From Physella acuta (lineage: Eukaryota; Mollusca; Gastropoda; Physidae), in the NCBI RefSeq assembly GCF_028476545.1, contig NW_026731577.1:427501-491500 (forward strand): DNA of 64,000 bases, in the 5' to 3' direction. The notes under the pieces were generated by a model. It did no database searches and had not been told where the DNA came from. It saw only the letters and a list, made by a program, of their open reading frames with translations. The position numbers and the translations under genes are program-made. This document shows, piece after piece, positions 45,778 to 60,560 of the stretch (within the stretch, counting starts at the first letter, position 1; each line of letters begins with the position of its first letter).

Positions 45778-45955
45778 TTGTCGGCCTTATGGTTTGTCGG
45801 CCTTATGGACTGTCGGCCTTTTGGCTGTCGGCTTTATGTCCTGTCGGCCATATGTCTTGTCGGCCTTTTGGCTGTCGGCCTTTTGTCCATGTCGGCCTTT
45901 TGTCCGTGTCGGCCTTTTGTCTTGTCGGCCTTTTGGATGTCGGCCTTTTGTCCTA
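45778..45955. repeat. GTCGGCCTTTTGTC tandem array (inverse of 44,872)
   Basis: About twelve units of 12-17 bp; the unit is the reverse complement of the array 0.8 kb to the left. Confidence 0.9.
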
Positions 45956-45979
45956 CACCCAGGAACAAGTCAAGTAAGT

Positions 45980-46850
45980 TATCGTCATTATATCTATAGC
46001 GTTTTTATGAATAAATAACAGAAGCAATGCATTGTTTCATTCGTAATGTTAACCTTATTTTTTTTCCTAAATATTCTACATACAAACCTTTACCAAAAAA
46101 ATCAAATTCTGTTAGGTAAATAAAGTCTTGCAAAATTTTATTTTAGACAGAAAATTTCACGGGAAGATAATTGTATCCTTAAATTTACATTTAATTACAA
46201 ATGTAAATGTCCACGAAATGAAAGTAAATCATCATGGTATTATTTCAAACCTCGCTTCAGGAAGGAAACTCACATGAACATATTGCTGCTGGTATACTGA
46301 AGTATTTTAAAATAGAGTACTGGTGACCTTCCACCTTTTTACATATTTGATAATCAAGAACGCGACACTATCGGATTTGTAGTAAAAACACACACAAATT
46401 CACTTACGAATAACCTTTTTAAAAATTAATTCTTTAGAAATTAATTAAGCAACCAATTACATCAAATTTGAAGCCAGATTGCATTGTCATTGGGTCTAAA
46501 CCCACGTGCCAAGTTTCAAACGAATCGGTTCTTTAAAAGTGGTCGAAATTTTACTAGGCAGTTTCGATCCACAACGAAGCACGACTGACAGAGGAAAGCA
46601 AGTTCAATAAAAGCTTGTAATAAAAATACGTTTCCACTGCTTAATTCATCATGAATCCAACATTGGAATACATGTAAACCAACACGTTTCTGTATCACCT
46701 GAATCATCTGAGAAATCTGACTTCTCTAGGTTTGGTATCTGGTTCTCACGATACAGAAAGGGAAACTATTGCGATTTATACCTACGCCCATCGCCGTGGG
46801 GGGAGTCGCTCATTGACACGTGACCCTAGGTAAAACTAGGGCGTGGTCTG
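45980..46850. other. AT-rich sequence with a possible dispersed repeat
   Basis: At 46,490-46,560 CCAAGTTTCAAACGAATCGG resembles phrases I recall from dispersed invertebrate repeats. No copy elsewhere in this window was seen. Confidence 0.3.
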
Positions 46851-46899
46851 TGACCTTTCAGGTGAGTGCCTCCCACGTCTTGTGGTGTAGGTCTTTGAT

Positions 46900-47430
46900 T
46901 CCCAGACTGAAAGGTCTTTGATTCCCAGGGACTCAAGGGTCTTTGAGGAGAAATATGAGTGTGTTTGTATCAGATTTTTTCTTAAGGCACTCGGAAGTTT
47001 AATAAGGGACAACGTTAGGTCTTTCGTAGGACAAACAAAGTCTTTTTTCAGACACAGAAGGTGTTTGGTCAGATACAAAAGGTCTTTGGTCAGACACAAA
47101 GGTCTGGTCAGATACAAAACAATCTTTGTTATATACACAAGGTCTTTGGTCAGACACAGAAGGTCTTTGGTCAGATACAAAAAAATATTTGTCATATACA
47201 CAAGGTCTTTGGTCAGACACAAAAGATCTTTGGTCAGACGCATAATGTCTTTAGTCGGATACACAAGATCTTTGGTTAGAAACACAAGGTCTTTGGTCAG
47301 ACTTAAAAGGTCTTCCGTAAGTCAAAAAAGGTCTTGATCAGACACACAAAAGGTCTTTGGTCAGACACAAAAGATCTTTGGTCAGATACATAAGGTCTTC
47401 GGTAAGATACAAACGATCTTTGATCAGACA
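46900..47430. repeat. Minisatellite of about 21 bp
   Basis: Around twenty imperfect units contain AAGGTCTTTGGTCAGACACA. Both strands show open frames for this reason. Confidence 0.85.
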
Positions 47431-47434
47431 CACT

Positions 47435-48235
47435 TTCAAAACTACCTTCATGGTACACATGTTATTAGTAAAATCTTAAGATTTTATGAGACGCGACAAA
47501 TCTTTACTCAAAAACAAACACGTCCACAGGATACCCACGCGTGTGGAACCTACCTCAGGCCACACAATCCGTGAGTACTGGTGCACACGACGCCCTGCTC
47601 ACGTGTGCACTACGACGTGTAAGGTACTCACTAAGCACCAAGTAAACCAGAAACTCAACACAGAAGGGAAAAATACATCTCTATAATCTCTAAGCACAGA
47701 CAACACACGTTGTGTTTAGGGAGTTAGGGGGACAAATATTGACCTACTCAACGAGAAGAAACGTCGAACACACACGCTTATGGGTAGACTTTCAACAAGA
47801 ACCTCGGCATTATTCCAAGGTACACTGCGTTTTTGGATCAAACACTAAAGGGGGGTGGGCGGTGGTCAAAACGCTAGCAGATCAGACTTGCGGAGGTAAT
47901 GACTTTTTTAAAAGGTATTTCAAACAAAAACCTCCGAATATTTTATATAAACAAATAATTTAGGATTTGTTTAAAGCATTCCCGGCGACTTTCCTATATG
48001 AATGTAATTCCAATGTTTTTGTGTATTCAACAGTATTACAAATCCTACATTAGTCTAAATTCTAAAGCACTGATGTTATCGAAACTATTTAAAAATGTGA
48101 GTTACGATGTAGGCGTATACGTGTATATTGATTTATATATGTTGTTAGATTTTGCTTACATTTATTTTTATATGGGAAAATTTGGTTCAAAATGAATTTA
48201 TTTTAATGCTGAATTTTTAGAAAATTTGATATAAA
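47435..48235. other. Unassigned sequence
   Basis: Two short open frames near 47,486-47,686 and 47,712-47,963 have no recognisable domain, no clear splice partners and no composition shift. I see no gene. Confidence 0.4.
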
Positions 48236-48239
48236 TTGT

Positions 48240-48420
48240 ATTTTAATGTTTTATCGTTATAAAATGTGTTCTAAATTGTATTTTTATGTTGTATCTTTAG
48301 AAAATGTGTTCTAAATTGTATTTTTATGTTGTATCTTTAGAAAATGTGTTCTAAATTGTATTTTTATGTTGTTTCTTTAGAAAATGTGGTCTAAATTATA
48401 ACGTTGTTGTACCTTTACAA
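48240..48420. repeat. Minisatellite of about 52 bp
   Basis: Four units contain AAATTGTATTTTTATGTTGT and TAGAAAATGTG. Confidence 0.8.
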
Positions 48421-48894
48421 AATTTGGTCTAAATTATATTTTAATGTATCTCTAGAAAATGTGTTTCAAACAATATTTTATGTGGGTTTTTTTTTATGTT
48501 TTATCCAACATTCATTCGTATATAGTATCTTCAGAAAGTTTTGTCGTACATGTATTTTAATGTAGTAGCCTATCTTCCATATGATTTTGTCCAACATGCA
48601 TTCCTATCTTTAGGTACTAGCAACTTCCCACCAACATGGCTACCTATGTTGTACTCCAACAAACCCAGCATCGGACTTACTCCTTCCTGCAGGAGTTTTT
48701 AAAAACTCGACATTTATGACGTACGGTCTGAATCATCGCTCGTCTAAAATTTCATCACTGGGGTATGACGTCAGCACATCACCACCTTGCCAGCTGATGT
48801 ATTCTGACGTCATCTTATCCCTCAAACCGTAGTCCAGGTATCCGCGTGACGTCATAGCTGAATACTAGCGATTTTTAAACTTGTAACGTTAACT

Positions 48895-49175
48895 AAGTTT
48901 TACTCACACAAGTTTTACTCATACAAGTTTTACTCACACAAGTTTTACTCACACAAGTTTTACTCACACAAGTTTTACTCACAAAAGTTTTACTCACAAA
49001 AGTTTTACTCACACAAATTTTACTCACACAAGTTTTACTCACACAAGTTTTACTCACACAAATTTTACTCACACAAGTTTTACTCACACAAGTTTTACTC
49101 ACACATGTTATACTCACTCAAGTTATACTCACTCAAGTTATACTCACACAAGTTTTACTCACACAAGTTTTACGC
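48895..49175. repeat. 15-bp minisatellite (TTTTACTCACACAAG)
   Basis: About eighteen units with few mismatches. Confidence 0.95.
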
Positions 49176-49519
49176 ACACGCACCAAATACTTAACCTGAC
49201 ACGCTTCACTGAGGGAATTGTGTTATGTTAATCCCGCATTAATAACCGGCTAAAATGTCAAAGTGCCCCACACACCTGGGCCGGCATTTACATTTATTTC
49301 TTCAGGTGAAAATATTAGCTCTTGCAACACGTGTGATGTAACAGCCCTGGGGAGTGGGCTAGTAAGTTGTTGATTTTTTTCTTTAGGGTTGTTCTATTTA
49401 TTAATTTTTAATTTGACGCTACAACCACGAACGAGATTTTTTTTTAATATGTCGTTTTCTCTTTTTAGAAATTAACTTAAATTATTTTATTCCATAACAA
49501 CAAGTATAATGTAATTTTT

Positions 49520-49660
49520 TTTAATGAGTTTCGTCACACTTTCAGAACTCCTCCCCCCCCCCCCCTTTGTCACATATAGTCAAAAAAACTCCTAAACCCT
49601 CCTTTCTCATAAAAGTGTGACGTCATTTACGGACGATACCTAACCCCCACCTCCCAAACA
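49520..49660. mobile_element. TGACGTCA-ended MITE remnant
   Basis: TTTCGTCACACTTTC, a C run and GTCACATATAGTC lead to AAAGTGTGACGTCATTTACG, matching the right end of the element at 31,488. Confidence 0.45.
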
Positions 49661-49853
49661 CACACACTTACAAAAACCCTAATGCTCGTCTGTTAACTAA
49701 CCCACTACTAGACAGGAGGCAACCGGAAGTTCAAACAGGCGGAAGTAAACAAAACGTAAGAGAAAGTGTATTCTTTGTTTCATCTAGAACATATTTCATG
49801 CACCAGGGAATCTACATAGGCGTATGGAGGTTGTTTTTAAAGGGACGTCATTT

Positions 49854-50051
49854 GAGAGGCGTAGCGACCCCTCCAGGCGCCTGGGACAAACTTTCATTTT
49901 GGCGCTCCCCCCTCCCTCCATATATTTTTTATATTTATAATTCAAAATAGCAGCTAAAATGAGCTTTTTTTGGCGCCACTAGGTTCGCCCTGGGACGTAT
50001 ATGTACCCCCCACCCGCGCCGCCCCACCCCCACCCTATCGCTACGCCTCTG
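49854..50051. mobile_element. hAT-type MITE, reverse orientation, decayed TSD
   Basis: The ends are GAGAGGCGTAGCGACC and ATCGCTACGCCTCTG. The flanks CGTCATTT and CACCATTT agree at six of eight positions, as expected of an older insertion. Interior TTTGGCGCC blocks place it in the subfamily of 31,673. Confidence 0.7.
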
Positions 50052-50204
50052 CACCATTTCGTCAACACATTGGTTTTATTTTCTCACAAGAGTTCTCTTA
50101 AATTTATTTGTGCTTTTTATTTAGAGTCCTCAAAAGTATAATTTTTAAAAAAAAACGAAATAATTTAATATATAATTGTTACAGCATAAGGAACTGTTCA
50201 TCAA

Positions 50205-50435
50205 CCTTATAGAACCTCAGGGAACTACCCAGTGGGAACTGCCCTCGTGGAAATGCCCACAACGAACTGCCTTCAGGAAACTGCTCACAAGGAACTGCTC
50301 AGTAGGAACTACCCAATGAGAACTGCCCTCATGGAACTACCCTGAGGGAACTGATCTATGGCAACTGCCCACATGGAAATGACAACAGGGAACTGCTCAC
50401 GGGGAACTGACTATTGGGAACTACACGCTCCATGA
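50205..50435. repeat. Short repeats around GGAACTGCCC
   Basis: About fourteen irregular units of roughly 16 bp. Confidence 0.75.
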
Positions 50436-50439
50436 CTTT

Positions 50440-50830
50440 CCATACCTCCATAACCTCCTCACCCTCGTGTCGGCGATATTCCAAGCACCATGCACCAAGC
50501 ACCAAGCACCATGCACCTCCACCATTTGCATAAAAAACGTTCTCAACAAAACCTCCCACCACAGCTGAACGAATTACCACCCTCCTACCACCCCCCCTCC
50601 CCAAACCCCCCTGCACACTGCCACAAACCCCTTTACCCCACCCCACTACCACTTCCATCTTTTCACCAACCTGTTGTTGGGTTAATGTATGCAGCTACAT
50701 TGTTTCCAATGATTGCATGTGTATGTGGGAAAGGGGGGGGGGGCTGGGCGTGAGGGGTTTGTCATAGATCAACATATTTCACAACAGCTGATGATGATGA
50801 GGCAACAGCAGAGCTGGGACGTTAAGAGGG
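50440..50830. other. C-rich then G-rich low-complexity sequence
   Basis: It includes short ACCAAGCACCATGCACC repeats and G runs. No gene is seen. Confidence 0.5.
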
Positions 50831-51070
50831 GTGGGGGGGGGGGGGGGGGGTAACTGGCAGCATGTGTGGTGGGTTAGTTGGGGGTAACCGGCAGAATTTG
50901 TGTGGGTTAGTTGGGGGGGGGCGGGGTGGTAACTTGCAGCATGTGTGGTGAGTTAGTTGGGGGGTAACCGGCAGAATTTGTGGTGGGTTAGGTTGTGGGG
51001 GGTAAGTGGCAGCATTTGTGGTGGGTTAGTTGGGGGGGGGGGGGGTAACTGGCACCATGTGTGGTAGATT
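50830..51070. repeat. G-rich minisatellite of about 40 bp
   Basis: Six units contain GGGTAACTGGCAGCATGTGT and GTGGGTTAGTTGGGG, with variable G runs that could form G-quadruplexes. Confidence 0.85.
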
Positions 51071-51764
51071 AGCGAGGTGGGGAAGGGATGAGTTTGTGGG
51101 ACACGATACAGAGGGTTTAGACAATGTATACGATAACGACTTTCATAAATTGTTGCTCCTATTACATTTAAAAATATTTAATTTGTAAAGAGACGCAAGC
51201 TTTACTTAACATGAGTAAATTTAATTTAGGGGGTTTACGGGGGGGGGGGGGGCGTAAAACCCCACCCCCAACACTCCGTACAGTACGCCTCTGGTAGGGA
51301 ATCTAGCCAACATAGAACAGGTATTTATACACACACAACAAAACTATGACATGAAACACAACATTCGCCACAAGCCGTCGGCACATTCATTGGCATAAAA
51401 ACTGTAAGCAAAGACAAAAACACTGAGATACACGAATTAACTTGTAACTTGCCTATTTAGACAAAGACAAATATATTGAGAGAGACATAGTAAACTACAT
51501 AATTAGAACAGGAAACTGCCCAATGGGAATTGCCCATAGGACGAAATGTCTTTAAATAAAAATGACGTTGTCTACTTCACCTGTAATACAAATCCGTAAC
51601 AATGCAAACCAAAAAAGCGACAAACGCCTGAATGGACACTTGCCTGGATGCGACAAATATTACACATTTTTTTTTGCTTAGAATTGTGCTTATTATCAAA
51701 ATTTCAAACTAGAATTGAATAAGAATATCTATTTGGTAATATTATTTATTACCTAATATTAACA

Positions 51765-51925
51765 TTTTTCGGGCAAACGGCCTTCGGGCAAATGTCCATT
51801 CGTGCATTTGTCGCATTCGGGCAAGTGTCCATTCGGGCATTTGTCGCATTCGGGCAAGTGTCCATTCGGGAATTCGGCCTTCGAGCAAACGGCATTCGGG
51901 CAAGTGTCTTTCGGGAATTTGTCGT
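51765..51925. repeat. Short repeats around TTCGGGCAAGTGTCCA
   Basis: About nine units of 14-36 bp. They resemble the GGCCGAC arrays in style but not in sequence. Confidence 0.8.
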
Positions 51926-52206
51926 AGACCCCAAAAAAATATGTTCAATATAAAAACTAAGCATGAAGTGTGGCAGGAGTAAAATATAGCTAACAAATGA
52001 AAAAGTAGTACTCAACAAATTTTTTAAGTGAAATAAATTAAGTCGGAAGAATGTTAAATTTTTTTTTGTTCAAGTTTTAAGAAGGGTTGAATCGATTATT
52101 TAAATAAATCAAGAAGTTACTTGTTAGGTGTTTTAGGCGGTGAGTCTTGTTTGAGTTTCGGCTGAGTGTTGGCTGGGTACACGGAAACTTTTTTTACAGA
52201 TCCGAT

Positions 52207-52436
52207 CAGAGTTTCTTCCAGGCATCTCTTCAGCCCCCCCCCCCCCGAAAAAATTCTACCACCCCCCCCCCCCCGAACGAAATGAAATTTATATAATTTA
52301 TATAGAAAATATATACTTGTAACAGTGTCCGCCTCCCCCCTCCCGAAAAAAAGTCTACCGCCCGCCCACCCCCCCCCCCCGAAAATTTCAAGTGCCCCCC
52401 CCCCCCCCCGGAGAAAAAAGTCTGGAAGAAACACTG
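52207..52436. mobile_element. hAT-type MITE, second family, TSD GATCCGAT
   Basis: The ends are CAGAGTTTCTTCCAGGC and GTCTGGAAGAAACACTG. GATCCGAT is found exactly at 52199-52206 and 52437-52444. The interior is made of C runs and GAAAAAAGTCTACC-like pieces. Fragments of the same family lie near 7,860, 33,830 and 56,290-56,470. Confidence 0.85.
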
Positions 52437-52449
52437 GATCCGATTGATG

Positions 52450-52790
52450 CCGCAGTCATAAGGTTGTTTGACTCCTGTAAAGTTAATTAAACTTTAATAC
52501 AGCTATCCTAGACTGACTCCTGTAAGTTTAATACAGCTATCCTAGACTGACTCCTGTAAGTTTAATACAGCTATCCTAGGCTGACTCCTGTAAGTTTAAT
52601 ACAGCTAGCCTAGACTGACTCCTCTGTTTTTAATACAGCTAGCCTTGGCTGACTCCTGTGAGTCTAATACAGCTAGCCACCAATGTCTGACTCCTGCAAG
52701 TTTAATAAAGCTATCCACGACAGACTCCTGTAAGTTTAATACAGCTAGCGTAGACTGACTCATGTAAGTTAAATACATCTAGCCACAAAT
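52450..52790. repeat. Minisatellite of about 34 bp
   Basis: Around ten units contain CTGACTCCTGTAAGTTTAAT and ACAGCTATCCTAG. Confidence 0.85.
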
Positions 52791-52799
52791 GTTTTAAGT

Positions 52800-53500
52800 A
52801 GAACGAAAATAATCTTAACTGTGTATAGTGTTTTAAAAATTAAACTTCTCTAAAATTCTCGGTTAAGAGAGAATTCGTTTTTAAGTTTAAAACGACAAAA
52901 CACCAATACAAATATCGTAATACATTTTGGCTTTGATCACACATGGAAATTGTATTTTAACAATTAATTTCTAATATTTTTTGGCTTCTAGCATACGGGT
53001 TGTTGAGAGTGCCAGCTTATACACATTGTTTATTTCTATGGATCAGCATATTAAAAGCGAAAATATAACGGTATTGTATTATGCAACGTTATAATGATAT
53101 GTAGGACTTCAGAATTTAGTTAATTCAAGTTATTTTAGTTAATCAACTTGCTTGTATAATGTTAATTTAGCTAGTTTCGGATGAAATCATTCAATTATGT
53201 AAAAATCGTTTACTTCAAATCAACCTTTAAGGTATAACAAAACACGTATTACACGGCAGTACGCTTACGTTGAAAGATTTAGCGTATTTTTTCCATGCTT
53301 GATTCGGTCATCTTTTCATACAAACAAGTAGCAAATTTATGTTAATTAGCAAAGGACAGGTGTGAGGAAATTTAAATCAACAACATATGTAGTAATGGAC
53401 GAGTGTTCAATTAAATTAAACCGAAACCCAACAAAATTAGGAAAAGACAAAAAAAAAAAGACAACTAGAAACCCAAAATATGATGGCAAGGAGCCTAACT
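52800..53500. other. AT-rich sequence, nothing recognised
   Basis: No open frame or repeat structure of note. Confidence 0.5.
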
Positions 53501-53504
53501 AAAA

Positions 53505-53605
53505 TTATTTACTAGGCGAAGTATTGACCATCTATCCCTTTATTTGCAGAGCTCACTGAAACAGGTGAACTCTACTTCACCTGCCTCAAGACTGTAAGAA
53601 TTTAA
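53505..53605 (+). mobile_element. SINE family A, 3' fragment
   Basis: The tail sequence CAGGTGAACTCTACTTCACC and the preceding GACCATCTATCCCTTTAT match the family. Confidence 0.6.
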
Positions 53606-54292
53606 ATGGGTACTTTACTTAAATAAAAGATGATTTCTTGTAAAAACAAAAGGTCATTATTTTAGGATTCATTCTAACTCGCAACTTGGAATCAAATGTT
53701 GGGAATCATCAGCATTTCATTATTTCATTTTTCGTTTTAATTTTTTTTTTAAATTTCATAACACACATTTATATAATTATATTTTCCATATATTTTACCA
53801 GATTTGGCATCTGTAGGTCTAATAGTTTTTTTTTGGTACATTGTTTAGTAATGCAACTATGTTCTGGCCGTATGTGCCACTTAAAACTCAGTAGTGAGGA
53901 AATGCCATTCAAACATCAAACAAATTTATCTTGCCCTGCTCCCTCTAATAGAACCCCCCTCCTCCCTCTACAAACACACACACACACACATATATACACA
54001 TGTTAATTCTAACGAGTGCGTGAATTACGTTAGACGAATTACCTCAACACTGAGGGAAAACACACAATTATGTTAAGAGGATATACACAATTACTTTGTA
54101 AAAAAACACAATAAATGTTAATAGGATCTTGACAGTGTATATATTAGGTGTTTATGTTTTAGAGGCTAAATACCACTGTTCTACAAGAATCGATTTATGG
54201 TTACAAAAAGAAAATAATTCTTTAAACAGTATTCATGATAAAAATCATTAGTTAAAATATCAGTGACTGATTACACAAAAATCTGTATATAT

Positions 54293-54299
<7 letters not shown>

Positions 54300-54365
<66 letters not shown>
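54300..54365. repeat. TA microsatellite
   Basis: A pure (TA)n tract. Confidence 0.95.
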
Positions 54366-54366
<1 letters not shown>

Positions 54367-54734
54367 CATTGCTATTATTATTTATATATTTATATTAAAA
54401 CAATGCTATAGATCCCAATTTGATTACTTGTAAGAAATACACTGATGTTAGCCAGCCCGATGCCTCTTGGGAAGTTTCTCTAAAAAAAATTACAGAATAA
54501 ATTCTATAGACCCCCCTCCCCTTTTCATGTGATTCTGGGAATAATTTGCATATCGGCGTCCATATTGCCTTTAACAGAATCAATAGTCAGCATATTGAAA
54601 TATTCAGCTCGTAACAATCTGTGAAAGATGGTTAGGGTACAGCTAAAGAATAATAATACAGTCTTTTACATAGTAGCGGTCCTTGAGATTTCAATGGTGT
54701 TTATCAAATGGGGTTTGTAGCTGAGAGACGTCTC

Positions 54735-55065
54735 TTTACTGCCATGTTCTGTAACTTAACTATGCGATGATCTCCCTTTACTTCCATGATCGATGTCTCT
54801 ACTAGCGATTATGTCCCTTTTCTACCGTGATCTGTATCTTAATTATGCGATGATCTCCCTTTACTAACATCATCCATGTCTCTACTAGCGATTATGTCCC
54901 TGTTCTACCGTGATCTGTATCTTAATTATGCGATGATCTCCCTTTACTAACATCATCCATGTCTCTACTAGCGATTATGTCCCTGTTCTACCGTGATCTG
55001 TATCTTAATTATGCGATGATCTCCCTTTACTACCGTGATCTGTATCTTAACTAGCGATGATCTCC
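54735..55065. repeat. Minisatellite of about 83 bp
   Basis: Three to four units contain ATGCGATGATCTCCCTTTAC and TACCGTGATCTGTATC. The middle two are practically identical. Confidence 0.85.
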
Positions 55066-55465
55066 TTTTACTACCAAAAATAAATGACTAAACTAGCTAA
55101 TATCTCTCTCTTTATTTCTATAATCTGTATATTAACAAGCGATTATCTCATTTTTACTTCAAAAGAGATATTTCTATACTGACAAAGATCTGTCTTTACT
55201 AGCAAAATAAAAGACTATATTTACAAACGATGTTCTGACGCGCAAAAAAGGCCATATAAAAATCGGATAGTTGTTTCAGCAATGAATTCAATTGTCGGGA
55301 CAAAGTGGTAGATTTGGTGTTATTGTTAATATCAAGTAATAAGATATTTATGTGTTAATCAAAACTCTCACAAGCACTGATTGACGCTGTCTTTCTGCTA
55401 TTTAAATCCTCTAATTAATTCTTGCAACAATTCACATCAAGTGCATTATATTCCTATCTCGAGGC

Positions 55466-55850
<385 letters not shown>

Positions 55851-55859
55851 GCCTATATA

Positions 55860-56280
55860 TACCCTGTGCAATATATAGCCGATATATTTTTTGTAAGTTC
55901 ACTCTCTAGTTCTATCGCTAGCCCTGTAATTAAAGCGCCTGTTCTTTTATCTTTAGTGATAATAAAAAACAATGTCAATCGATATCCTTTTGTAGATCAA
56001 GTGAAGCTCAATGTTTCCTATAGACCGGGGCACGAACTCGGCTCATACACAAGCACGGTACGTGAGGCCATGCTCGGATTACACATTTCAGACAAGGGAA
56101 GCTACTTGCTGTGAGTTACGTTACACATTAAGTAAGGACGGTGGTGGTCAGGGGGTGGGGTGGGGGGTGGGGGGGGTGGAAGATCTGTAGCTTAGGCTAC
56201 TAGTTGTGAGGTATTGTTGTTGATAGTGTATATTTCGGAATTATGGCTTAGGGAGAAAAATAATATTAATGAATCTCTTA
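55860..56280. other. Unassigned sequence
   Basis: An 82-codon open frame (55,866-56,114) contains DQVKLNVSYRPGHELGSYTS, which has beta-strand-like alternation. No domain, splice partner or neighbour supports it. Confidence 0.25.
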
Positions 56281-56284
56281 AAGG

Positions 56285-56470
56285 GGGGGGGGGGGGTGCA
56301 CCTCCCTCCGCTGAAGTACATCTACCACCCCTAACACCCAGAACGAACGAAATATAATTTTATTGAGTCCGCCATTTTTTCCTAACATTTAAGTCTACTC
56401 CCCTCTCCCCTCCCCCCCCCCCCCCAAGTATCAAGTAGCCTTCCCCCGAAAAAAAATATCTGAAAGAAAT
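56285..56470. mobile_element. Decayed copy of the TTTCTTCCAG hAT MITE family
   Basis: C runs, GAACGAACGAAATATAAT and an end reading GAAAAAAAATATCTGAAAG parallel the element at 52,207. The ends are too decayed to place. Confidence 0.45.
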
Positions 56471-56479
56471 AGTCATAAG

Positions 56480-58745
<2,266 letters not shown>

Positions 58746-58749
58746 AACT

Positions 58750-59055
58750 TCATTTTGTTAAAGGTCAGAGTGGACATGGGGTATTTATAATTCATTTCGG
58801 GGCTTATATTATAAAACTTTGATTCCGGGCTTATATAAAACGTATTTATACTTCTATTCGGGGCTTATATTATAAATTATAATTCATACTTCGACTTGGG
58901 TCTAGTACTATAAAACTTTTTTTATGCTTTAATTCAAGGATTATATTATAAAATATTTTTAAACATCAGCTTGAAGCTTATACAAAAAGGTATTATACTT
59001 CACTTCGAGGCTTATATAATCCTTTTATTCTTTAATTCGCGGAGGTTGTAAAACT
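58750..59055. repeat. Diverged minisatellite of about 45 bp
   Basis: Six units contain TTCGGGGCTTATATTATAAA variants. Confidence 0.7.
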
Positions 59056-59195
59056 GTTTTTACTATTCCTTTCAGCATGGTAATGAAACAATGTATTATT
59101 CCTTACTTCTAGGTAAATTTAAATTTACAGCTTAATAACCTTTTTCATTTTTCAGTGGGTTTTTTTTTTTTTTTTTGACGTATTTGAGTATTGTT

Positions 59196-59626
59196 TTTAG
59201 CGCAATTTCCATACGGATAATTGCGATTATTAACTCGTTCTGGATGGATGTGTGTCCGATGTGTGTCCGATGTGTGTCCGATGTGTGTCCGATGTGTGTC
59301 CGGTGTGTGTCCGCAGCTTTAAGTCGTATCTCCTCCTCAACGAAGCAATATCGAGGACTAGTTCCAAAGCAAATATGTTAAGCAAGTTCCGAGGATGATT
59401 GTGGGCCAAAAAAATTCCCGGAATTCCTTCCTGGATTTCCCGGAAAAGCCAAAAAACCTCGAAAAAATGCAGTTTTTGGCCCATATCTCGGCAACCAGAC
59501 CACTTAGCGACTTGAAACATTTACCAATCGATTCCTGCCATAATTTAGAACAATATTGCCGAAGAAAGTTTTCAAAAATATCCTTTCGTTCGGTCACAAA
59601 AAATTAATTAAGGAAATTGCGCTTAA
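59196..59626. mobile_element. MITE with GCGCAATTTCC ends, possible TTA TSD
   Basis: TTAGCGCAATTTCC near 59,197 and GGAAATTGCGCTTA near 59,613-59,626 are inverted repeats, and TTA stands outside both. A 3-bp TTA/TAA duplication would fit PIF/Harbinger. A short GTGTGTCCGAT array (59,250-59,312) lies inside. The 70-codon frame within it has no recognisable domain. Confidence 0.5.
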
Positions 59627-59967
59627 ATTGTCACTAGACTTTTTATTAACTTGTTTTACTATATAATCTAACCAAGGGTTTCAACATTGCCATCCAATAA
59701 AGTTAAGGAATTTGTCGATATGCATTAATAATTTGGGAAGAATTTGAAAACTATTTTCAAATTTTAATCCCAGGTGGGCGGAAAATTCCAGAACTCATGA
59801 CGCATATTTTTAGACTTGGTGGTTCTTCTAAATCAGCTATAGTCGATTGGTACCTTAACTTTAACTTGCTTCTTAAGATGAGGTAAAGTCTTGTCCTAGT
59901 TGCCTCGATGTACTTCTATATTTCGGGTTAGCCGTACCCTCGTAATCGTCTCTCAATTGGGATCGGC

Positions 59968-60255
59968 ATGGTCGGGTCGGTAGAGCTGTAACTGAACTTA
60001 AAAGCCCGGAGTTTGGACCCCGAGCAAATGAGTCTTGATAGCTGGAGCACCCATCTAGGAGTCAAAACTCCAAATTCAAACAACTTCTGCATTGTAGTTT
60101 GTTCTTGGTTGGACAAAGGCTATGGAAGCAAATCCAAAAAGAAAAACAGGTTGGAATCAGAATTAACGACCTATATGGCGCATAAGAAATGGACACATAA
60201 TACTTCATTTTTTGGGAGGGAATCCGTCCAACAGTTATTAAGAGCGTAGAAGAAG
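59968..60255 (+). mobile_element. Second SINE-like family (tRNA-like head)
   Basis: GGTCGGGTCGGTAGAGCTGT resembles an A box and GGAGTTTGGACCCCGAGC a B box. The downstream part (CATTGTAGTTTGTTCTTGG, TATATGGCGCATAAG) is shared with 2,130-2,315. Confidence 0.55.
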
Positions 60256-60259
60256 ACGA

Positions 60260-60465
60260 ACTCTCAATATTCTCAGGGTTGATAACGTTTGAACCAAACC
60301 TTAAAGTTTTCCAAAGTTAATCCTAACCCTAATCCTTGCCCTAATCTTAGCCATAATACTAGACTAATTTTTCGCACCTTTATTACCAAATTATTTGTGC
60401 CTCTAATAACCATAATTAAAACATAAACGCAGATAAAATAATTTTCTTGCATGCAAAGATAACGA
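60260..60465. other. Sequence with a few CCTAACCCTAAT phrases
   Basis: CCTAACCCTAATCC and related pieces occur without a regular array. No gene is seen. Confidence 0.35.
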
Positions 60466-60467
60466 CA

Positions 60468-60560
60468 GAAGGTGAAGTAGAGTTTCTATGTTTCTCTGAA
60501 CTCGTCATATGAAAGGATAATGTAGCCAGCACTGAGCCCTGAATTTCTTTGCTTTCCCCG
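60468..60560 (-). mobile_element. SINE family A fragment, reverse orientation
   Basis: On the minus strand CTCAGTGCTGGCTACATTAT and CTCTACTTCACCTTC match the family's 3' half. Confidence 0.55.

Noticed and set aside
55866-56114. 82-codon frame with an Ig-like feel (VKLNVSYRPGHELGSYTS)
   Set aside because: No Cys/Trp signature, no splice sites and no neighbours. Kept only as unassigned sequence.
60310-60360. CCTAACCCTAAT phrases as an interstitial telomere
   Set aside because: Only a few irregular repeats, no tandem TTAGGG array.
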